NCBI RefSeq assembly: GCF_016545825.1
Contig: NC_052619.1
Coordinates: forward strand, 821,501 to 885,500
DNA from: Eucalyptus grandis
Taxonomy: Eukaryota; Streptophyta; Magnoliopsida; Myrtales; Myrtaceae
Direction: 5' to 3'
DNA: 64,000 nt
Shown here: piece after piece, positions 57,680 through 64,000 of the stretch
Layout: every line of letters starts with the position of its first letter
Numbering within the stretch: the first letter of the stretch is position 1
The notes under the pieces: model-generated
Seen by the model: the letters and a program-made list of their open reading frames with translations, nothing else
Told to the model about the DNA's origin: nothing
Database searches by the model: none
Made by a program: the position numbers and the translations under genes

Positions 57680-58613
57680 GTCCTGCTGCCTTGGTCTCCC
57701 ATGTAGCTTGTAACAAAATTTTTTAATATGACCAGGCTTGCCACAGTAATGACAAACTCGTGTAGTCCCCGAATTATCAGTAGATATGTGAAATTGTCCA
57801 TAAGGATGCTGATGAGCTTGACCTCTCTCTATTCCTATGCCTCGGCCTCCTCCTCGAACACCATGCCCACTATATCCACCACAATTTCCTCCATCACTCC
57901 TATTACCACTACTAGTTCGAGTCTAGGAAACAAGAGTTGAACTCCCCACCATAGACGTAGTATCCTAAGAAGACTCACGAGATACTCGAAGAACTCGAGC
58001 AAACGTATCCGTGAGTGACGCTATAGTCTCTCCTCCAAGAATCTGAGACCTAACAGTTTCATATTCAGAACCAAGACTTCCTAAGAATCCCATTACAACC
58101 AATTGTTCCATTTGACGTTGCATTTGTTGAACACTAGCTGAAATAGGGTGAACGGCATTCAACTCCTCATACAATCTCTTAAAGTCTGCAAAGCACTGGG
58201 TAATAGAGCATCCATTCCTTTCAAATCGATAAAACTCCTGTGATAGCTCATAAATTTGTGATAAATTATTTTGGCCATAATACAACACATTCAAATACTC
58301 CCATAGTTCTCTGACTGTATCAATATGAGTTACCATGTCAACTACATTACTCTCCATAGAATTCAACATTTGACCAAGAATACATGCATCAACACCATCC
58401 CAAGTTACATCATCTCCGGGCTTAAACTCGCTTAAGTGTCTATGTTGATTCCCGTCAAAAGTAAGCTTCACGATTTTCTTCCATTGATGGAAGTTAGCAC
58501 TACCTGCGCTTCTTATCAGTGATTTGATTAGATGAAGAGGAAATCACCTCAATCATCATAGTATTATTCTTCTCAGGATCTACTTCAATTGTACTCTTCG
58601 AGTGATCACCCAT
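57680..58613 (-). pseudogene. copia gag with CCHC zinc knuckle
   Basis: It starts MGDHSKSTIEVDPEKNNTMM at 58613, then loses frame near 58490 and continues in 58471-57965 (FKPGDDVTWDGVDACILGQM, ELWEYLNVLYYGQNNLSQIY, FADFKRLYEELNAV). Downstream, CHYCGKPGHIKKFC is a complete CX2CX4HX4C zinc knuckle, and a TAG follows after RPRQQD. This is the copia-type gag polypeptide. Stops at 57965 and after the knuckle show decay. Confidence 0.88.
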
Positions 58614-59185
58614 TTTCCAAATAATAATAAGCAAACTTTGACCTTAGCTTCCGTCAAACAACTCAGTCTCAATAATTTAATAACCCAATATTACCACACC
58701 CATATGAAATGACAGAAACTACCATACAACTTTCAGATCACCAAATAAATAACTACGCTGTACCCAAACAACTATTTTGCTTCATCACAAGTCTTGAATA
58801 AATTAATCAGCCAAAACAGTGAGGTCTCTTTCTCAACAACTTAAAAAAGAATAAAAACTCTAACCCACAAAATCATCTTCTCCCATAAAAAATAATGTCG
58901 CTTGCTTCCCGGTGTTCCTTGGCTACCGCTATCGTCCCTTCCCTTCGTCGAATCGTGGGTAGGATTCGGTCCCCGGCCGTATTGTTGATCCTCTACAAAT
59001 CCAGTGAGTCGGTAACCAAAGAACAGAGACCCATCAAGTCGTACGAGCGAGCCGCACGAAGAAGCAAGAGAAAAGGAGAGGGATGCTCGAGTGGCGGGGG
59101 CATTCAACAGTGAGCAGTGGCAATAGCCAACTATTTCGGCGAGACGACGGTGGTGAGTGGCTACTTCGTCGTCTAGGGTTAAGCC

Positions 59186-59200
59186 CTAGGCTCTGATACT
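59186..59200 (-). promoter_or_regulatory. tRNA-Met primer binding site
   Basis: On the minus strand GTATCAGAGCCTAGG begins a base or two after the 5' LTR. TGGTATCAGAGC is the usual initiator-tRNA-Met primer site of plant copia elements; the first bases have drifted here. Confidence 0.85.
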
Positions 59201-59201
59201 A

Positions 59202-59305
59202 TGTGAGGGAAACGTACATCGTATTATTCAATAAAGTTTAATATTGATACATCAAAATAAACCCTAAAAGTGGTAAAGACCCATTTACCCTTCTTACTTC
59301 TAACA
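59202..59305 (-). repeat. 5' LTR of the copia element (right copy)
   Basis: 104 bp, same ends as 54265-54368, five mismatches by eye. It is followed by the TSD 'tctgt' and then intron 3 of Sas10 copy C. Confidence 0.92.
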
Positions 59306-60117
59306 TCTGTCTTGCAACTACAAACAACACAAACAACAATGTGTAAGTTGAACTTTAAAAGTGGCAAGTCGACATCATCAACAAAAATCGAGCATTTTTC
59401 CACTACATGAAGTCATTATGCTTTTAAAAAGTGGTGAATCATCTTTAGGGGAAAAATTTGAACCAAGGCAATGGATACAAGATATTTTAGTCTCTTTATT
59501 CACAGGCAAGGAAGACGGTGATGAAGTAAAGAATTGAAGGCAAGATTTCTTGGGTTTGGTAAGGATGACCATAGGCTAATTACCTTGTTCCTATCACACA
59601 ATATGTTGAATGGTTGCCCCCTATTAGTATAGGTCATTCTTAGAAGACATAATACATGTGGAGCTACCAATTATGAACTAAAATGACTTCCCTTACAGAT
59701 GACTATAGCCATTCCCATCCATCTAATTATCCTAAAAGAGTATACGTGTAAAGTCCCTAGCTTGGTAGATGTAAAATTGATAATAGAAGAGCATAATGCT
59801 ACTGGCTGCTTCACCTATACATTCTATTATGGCTGGCTTGGAAAAATCAGAATGTTTTTCCTCTCCACACAAATTCACAAGGAAATTATGAAAATTTAGC
59901 AGAGCTTCCTCAAAATCATTCCAATGAATCATATTCAAGAAAGATCAAATTCCGTCACTGTTATTTGATGTTATAACATCACAAATTCACCCTTGAAGGT
60001 TTTACCCTTGCAATGACACGAACAGGCAAACAAGAATGTAAAGCATAACAAACCAACTCTTGGAGACTGGTTAAAAATTAAACAACTATTTTTTAGGCCA
60101 ATCTCATCAATAACTAC

Positions 60118-61485
60118 TAGGGGTGAGCACGGTTCCCGGTTCTTAAGGAACCGGTTTGGTAGGAAAAGTTCTCAACAAACACATAAAGGAAAGAAAACCT
60201 GCAGGAGAAATAATAAAAGAAAAGGGGAGGTCAGCAAAAAGAAGACAGCTGCAGGAAGTGACGTGAGAGAGAGACGTGAGAGCAGAGGGAAAAAAAGGAA
60301 AAAGCGAGAGAAGCGAGAGAGAGACTGTTCATTTCGTCCGTGCTCGCCCGTAGCCGCTCGAGGGCTCTGCTACGCCAGCCGCCACACGGCATTGCGCTCG
60401 TCCGCGAGCACTGCACCGTGTCTCCGTGCCAAGCTTCATCGCGGGCAGCCTAGCCGCCGGCCACCACTACTACTGGTCTGTTGCTTCCCTCTGCTGGACC
60501 TCCTCATGAGCACCCTTCCATGACGCCAGAACCGATCGCCGAGCCACCGCACTCCTCCACCTCTGCTTCGACGCCCAGCAGCCCTCGCCTATGCTGCTCT
60601 CCGTTTGAAGTTCCACCTCATCTCCGCGTAGCCCTACCGACGCCGCTCCACTAGCAACTTGCGCTCTACCCGACGCCACAGCAGCTCGCCTCTATCGCCG
60701 GCGCCCTATCGCAAAGACCTCGCACACCAAACGCCACGTCGTTGCCACACCAAGACACACGGCTCGATGACCCGACGCCCCTTCGCCCGAGCGTCTCACC
60801 GTCTCGCCGCACCAGCCTCACCTGTGCTGCCCTCCCTTTTTGTGTTTGTTTTTTTCCACAGGAATGAAGAAAAAATAAGGTACCAGCTAGTTTTCATATT
60901 CTCTCCCTAAATGTTTACCATGTGATTTTAATGTTAGCAGTAGTAGAGATTTCAAGACCATTCTTTTATGGGCAATTTAATTTTTTGATGGGTCATGACC
61001 AATTTGCTGCTAGTGCTAGCTATTACTCTATAAAATGCTTGGATTTGCATTTTCATTCTATTATACCCTTTTTTGTATGTGGACAATGTCATCTAGAATC
61101 CTAGATACACATACTTTTGTAGAATTTGTTTGGGTTGTTTGTGCCGATGTCAACGTCATCCTCTAGGTTAATGGACAATGTTAAAGATTTTGCAACTTTA
61201 CCGATCTTGATTGCCAGGTATGTAGAAATTAGTCCAAATATTCTTTTTTAAAATTTTTTTAATTATATTATATTATTGTTGTATAGTTCAAATCTGAAAA
61301 TGAAAATGGAAAAAAAGAGAATATATTGGAACTTGGAACCGATCATGGAACCTGTGACAGGGTAAGTTCCAGGTTATTGGTTCTGATGGGTAAATTTCAG
61401 GTTCTAAAAAAAAAAGGAATATGTACGATGGTAGGTTCCAGGTTCCAGACGGAACTGAATCGGAACCTGGAACCACTCACCCTTA
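60118..61485. mobile_element. non-autonomous hAT element, 1368 bp, in an intron of Sas10 copy C
   Basis: The ends are TAGGGGTGAGCACGGTTCC and 'ggaaccactcaccctta', imperfect inverted repeats. Both flanks carry the perfect 8-bp TSD ATAACTAC (60110-60117 and 61486-61493). The paralogous site in copy A near 9400 reads 'caataactagcacctaa' without insertion. An 8-bp TSD and a TAGGGGTG-type end are hAT features. GGTTC/GAACC-rich subterminal repeats lie at both ends. The interior has a GA-rich leader (60260-60330), a GC-rich block, and at about 61150 a short run MSTSSSRLMDNVKDFATLPI with no recognised function. Confidence 0.88.
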
Positions 61486-62879
61486 ATAACTACCACCTAA
61501 TCCCATAAAAACCAGACTCAACAGAAGTGAACATGCACTTAGACTGTGATTTCAGAGTTCTTCATCTATTAGCAGTTAATGCATTTACTCTCAAGGACTT
61601 CATGGCGAACAAGACTTCCAGTTTCTTAACCAAAATTATTGACTGCAGAGCTTATGCCAACTATGCTTCAGATATTAAATGTTGAGCAGCCATGACAACT
61701 TACTTCAGAGAATTAGGAACTCTCTGATGAATTGGCTTTGTAGAAAAGGACAACTTCAGTGGGCAGTAGTAGTAACTCAAGAAAGGCAAAATAACTTGAG
61801 ACAATCTTACTTTTTGCAGCAAGCCCAGTCAACTGAGGGTCATCATTTTCATCCTTGTCTTTGTCGTCTTCATCCTAAAAGAAATTCCAAGAAACCATAT
61901 TCCATTAATTTCTCCTTCCAACAAACAGATATTGGGGATCAACTAATAATTTCGAAGCACCTATAAATAACTGACCAGTAGAATTCCGGAATTTTAAAGG
62001 TACTGATCCGTTAATGAGAACATCAGAAAGGAAGTCTCTCCTGCATGCTAATTTCACAATAGCCCACCAGCTAATATGAAAAATATAAAGAATACCCACA
62101 AAAGAATGCCTTATGAAAGGTCACATCACCACAAAAAGATAACTGTCACAGCACCAGTTTAATCCACACGAATATTCGGACGCAAATCTCAAGCAAATAT
62201 TTATATAATTATCACCAAATTCCTTAAAAACCTTCCCTACAATGCGCTAAACAAAATTCAACCGTCCCAAACCAAGTTCACCGGATGAACAATACCAAGT
62301 CAGTATCAAAGGGAACTTATGTACCTTAAAATCAAAGACAGGCTCTTCATTGTCATCGTCTGACTCCCCAGCATCACTATGAATGTTCAACGGCACAACA
62401 TCCCTTTTTTTGTGAATTACAGAAAAAAAAAAAACATCAATAAGAGCAACCCCTTTATAAAGCAGCAAACTTAACATTGGCATTTTACACAAACAGAGAA
62501 CACGCAGCACCAATTAGCAGATACTCAGTCGAGGGAGACAACTCACTGGCCTCTATTTCATCACCAATGTCCTCCGAGGCCACGTCTTCATTGATAGCCC
62601 TCCTCTTAGGGCCCTTCTTCTCCTTTTTTTCTGACTCCTGGACCTATTCCCCATGGCGCTTCTAGCTCAAGTCCTTCCAATTCTTACTGCAGCATAAACG
62701 AAAACGAATGAAAAGAAACTTTCAGCGGCAGACCCAATTACAAATGATTGATAAAACAACGCGGAATTAGGACCAAACGAGAAACCTTTAGCAGCTATCT
62801 CGCATTGTCCCACCACTACAAGCATCAGAAACATAGAAGCGAAACTAAATCGACTCTAATTGAATGAAGAGGCCAGTTG

Positions 62880-63330
62880 ACATCCTGTTAACATCCATAT
62901 GTTTCACCATAGGGTATAGATGATTGCAAGGCAGATTTTACGTGGAGACTATCATATATGATATGGAAAATTCTGCTTGTGTTAACGTGCATGCATTTTA
63001 ACAGAAGATAGATTTAGATCGAGAGTACAATTTTAGCATTTTCAGTTAGACGAAAATTAGTTTAACGGCAAATGTATACCAGACTACCAGTTGGGCTTTT
63101 CTAATGGACTTAATCCTTTTGCAATGTAGGTTTCCTTTTCAATTTTCTCTGGTCAAAGAAGGGCACCTCACAACCATAAAGGGAAACATGGAAAAGAAAT
63201 ACAGAACAAGGGGAAATTCATGTGGAGGCCCATGTGTCAAGTCCAACTCCGACATGACACACCATGGGCTTATCCTCTTGGGCTTTGTCCAATTCCAGAC
63301 AGCTCCGAAAAGAGGGGACAAAGAAAAATG
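62880..63330. other. spacer beyond the duplicated segment
   Basis: Similarity to copy A ends at about 62876, whereas copy A continues to about 10870. Copy C therefore lacks the upstream region. No ORF here is supported; it would be the promoter region of the gene starting near 63340, though I see no convincing TATA box. Confidence 0.4.
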
Positions 63331-63339
63331 TCCTTGAGT

Positions 63340-64000
63340 CCTTCCCCGTCATACTCGGCCGCGCTTCGATCCAACGTTGAGCGATGCGCAGCGTTCCCTC
63401 CTCCGTCGTCGTTCGGCGGCTCTTCGTCGACACTCCGAGCTTCGGTCTACGTTCAAAGCCCGACACTTCGGGTTCTCTCTCTCTCTTGCGTAAATTTTCG
63501 GCCTCGGTTATTGATCAGGCAGTAATCTCAGTTTGTGAGCTGGTCGTGGAGGTTCCGCATCGTCCTTCATTTAACGCATTAATGGAGTCAATTCGGAAGG
63601 CCCTCAACTTTTTCCTTCTGTATTCGCTTCTCAGATAGAATTTTCATCGCGTGCCTTGCTATTTTACTTCGTCGGGCCGTTTATTGATTGCTTAATCTTG
63701 TGCTGAATTGATTCCGAGTGTCAGTGTAGCGAGCGAGGGCAAGGTCTGGTTCATGGTTTTGGTTTTGGTTCGGTTCTTGGCCTTGTAAGTCTGTAAGTGA
63801 AGATGCATCAATCTTTACTTCTTAAAACCAAATCCTGTGTCTTTGCAGGGTTTTCTTTCCAATCATCAACTGGGCATCTTTGCCTTGATATATTATCGTT
63901 GGCTGTTGCAATCTTCCCAATGGCAACTACGGCTTCTTCACCGTCTCTGCATATTTTAGGTACCCAAAAGTCTCTATCTTGATGCTCGTCCTTTGACTTG
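63340..64000 (+). CDS. possible 5' end of an unrecognised gene running off the window
   Basis: From about 63350 the composition changes to balanced GC with CT-rich patches, like a plant 5' UTR. The frame 63384-63638 (MRSVPSSVVVRRLFVDTPSF...) is open for 84 codons. After an intron-like T-rich stretch, TTTGCAG at about 63843-63849 is a good acceptor. The exon that follows holds an ATG at 63919 giving MATTASSPSLHIL, with a possible donor (TTTTAG, then GTACCC) at 63960. This would fit a gene whose first coding exon begins at 63919, perhaps with a targeting peptide. Nothing more can be said without the sequence to the right. Confidence 0.4.

Larger units (their letters stand above)
54265..59305 (-). 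mobile_element. Ty1/copia retrotransposon, 5041 bp, degenerate
   Basis: Two 104-bp LTRs (TGTGAGGGAA...TTCTAACA) bound gag, protease, integrase, reverse transcriptase and RNase H on the minus strand, in the copia order with integrase before RT. The left TSD is 'gctgt' and the right 'tctgt' (one mismatch); the paralogous empty site in copy A reads 'ttgctgtcttgc'. By my count the LTRs differ at 5 of 104 positions, so the insertion is old but clearly younger than the A/C duplication. Stops and frameshifts in every domain make it inactive. Confidence 0.95.
49688..62654 (-). pseudogene. SAS10: Sas10/Utp3 (THALLO-like) pseudogene, copy C
   Basis: Exons, 5' to 3': 62547-62654, 62325-62416 (VVPLNIHSDAGESDDDNEE), 61811-61874, 54138-54260 (GVEDEMHNEEEE), about 53812-53952, 53537-53676, about 52531-52709 (MKQLDENLPSHLEEIL), 52399-52450, about 52152-52251 (EKLRHKTVFSSIASKGEK), about 51930-52070, about 50931-51180 ([19 protein letters not shown] and ESADEFYKQVKQQ), about 50058-50125, 49916-49974 (KQTKNPRKKYR) and 49688-49819 (normal end ISRSIRFKS). 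Defects: +2 frameshift in exon 1; no AG before exon 2; copia element at the exon-4 acceptor; TGA in the 53537 exon; a deletion near 53446 removing the Sas10 core exon and its neighbour; TGA after GSLE; TAG after AGAGV; TAA after KQVKQQ; and donor GT changed to AT near 50057. It retains the middle exons lost by copy A. A hAT element also lies in an intron. Confidence 0.85.

Overview
This is a nuclear, gene-poor stretch of a flowering-plant genome. The evidence is spliced plant-type gene remnants with GT-AG borders, Ty1/copia, Gypsy-type, Mutator-like (MULE) and hAT elements with correct target-site duplications (TSDs), a LINE tail, a piece of plastid DNA, and long GA/CT and AT microsatellites. 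A woody dicot such as Eucalyptus or another Myrtaceae is my guess; nothing in the sequence proves it. I see no complete, unquestionably functional protein-coding gene. Nearly every recognisable gene is a broken duplicate. The one candidate for a live gene is the 5' end of a + strand gene at the right edge (63.3-64.0 kb).

Layout. (1) 0-3.4 kb: GA/CT repeats, a 1.17-kb inverted-repeat element enclosing a minisatellite, and a small membrane-protein ORF. (2) 4.5-10.6 kb (-): copy A of a Sas10/Utp3 (plant THALLO-like) gene. (3) 13.7-15.7 kb (-): the last exon of an eIF2A-like gene, then copy B, a truncated 3' part of the same Sas10 gene. (4) 16-20.2 kb: a probable LTR-retrotransposon fragment, a degenerate membrane-protein copy, about nine ~165-bp tandem copies of an acidic/basic N-terminal module, and a second small membrane-protein ORF. 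(5) 21.6-23.7 kb: a 2.09-kb solo LTR with a perfect 5-bp TSD. (6) 25.7-28.1 kb: eIF2A-like fragments. (7) 29.9-30.5 kb: a LINE 3' fragment. (8) 30.5-42.1 kb: about twelve ~0.92-kb tandem units carrying a partly open + strand frame ending in two hydrophobic segments, interrupted by a 1.31-kb MULE. (9) 42.4-44.2 kb: a second copy of the eIF2A segment. (10) 44.5-48.3 kb: a foldback element, the best-preserved member of the membrane-protein family, an LTR fragment, a PPR fragment, and a MULE containing plastid trnN DNA. (11) 48.3-62.9 kb (-): copy C of the Sas10 segment, interrupted by a 5.04-kb copia element and a 1.37-kb hAT element.

The region reads as a record of segmental duplication followed by decay. 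Copies A and C of the Sas10 gene suffered different, complementary deletions, so neither can encode the protein, yet together they retain almost the whole exon set. Because A and C are paralogous, A serves as the empty site for the copia and hAT insertions in C, which fixes their borders to the base. The membrane-protein family has been amplified piecemeal: an N-terminal module at 18.4-19.8 kb and a C-terminal module at 30.5-42.1 kb. All alignments were made by eye, so exon borders and repeat counts carry an error of a few bases or one unit.
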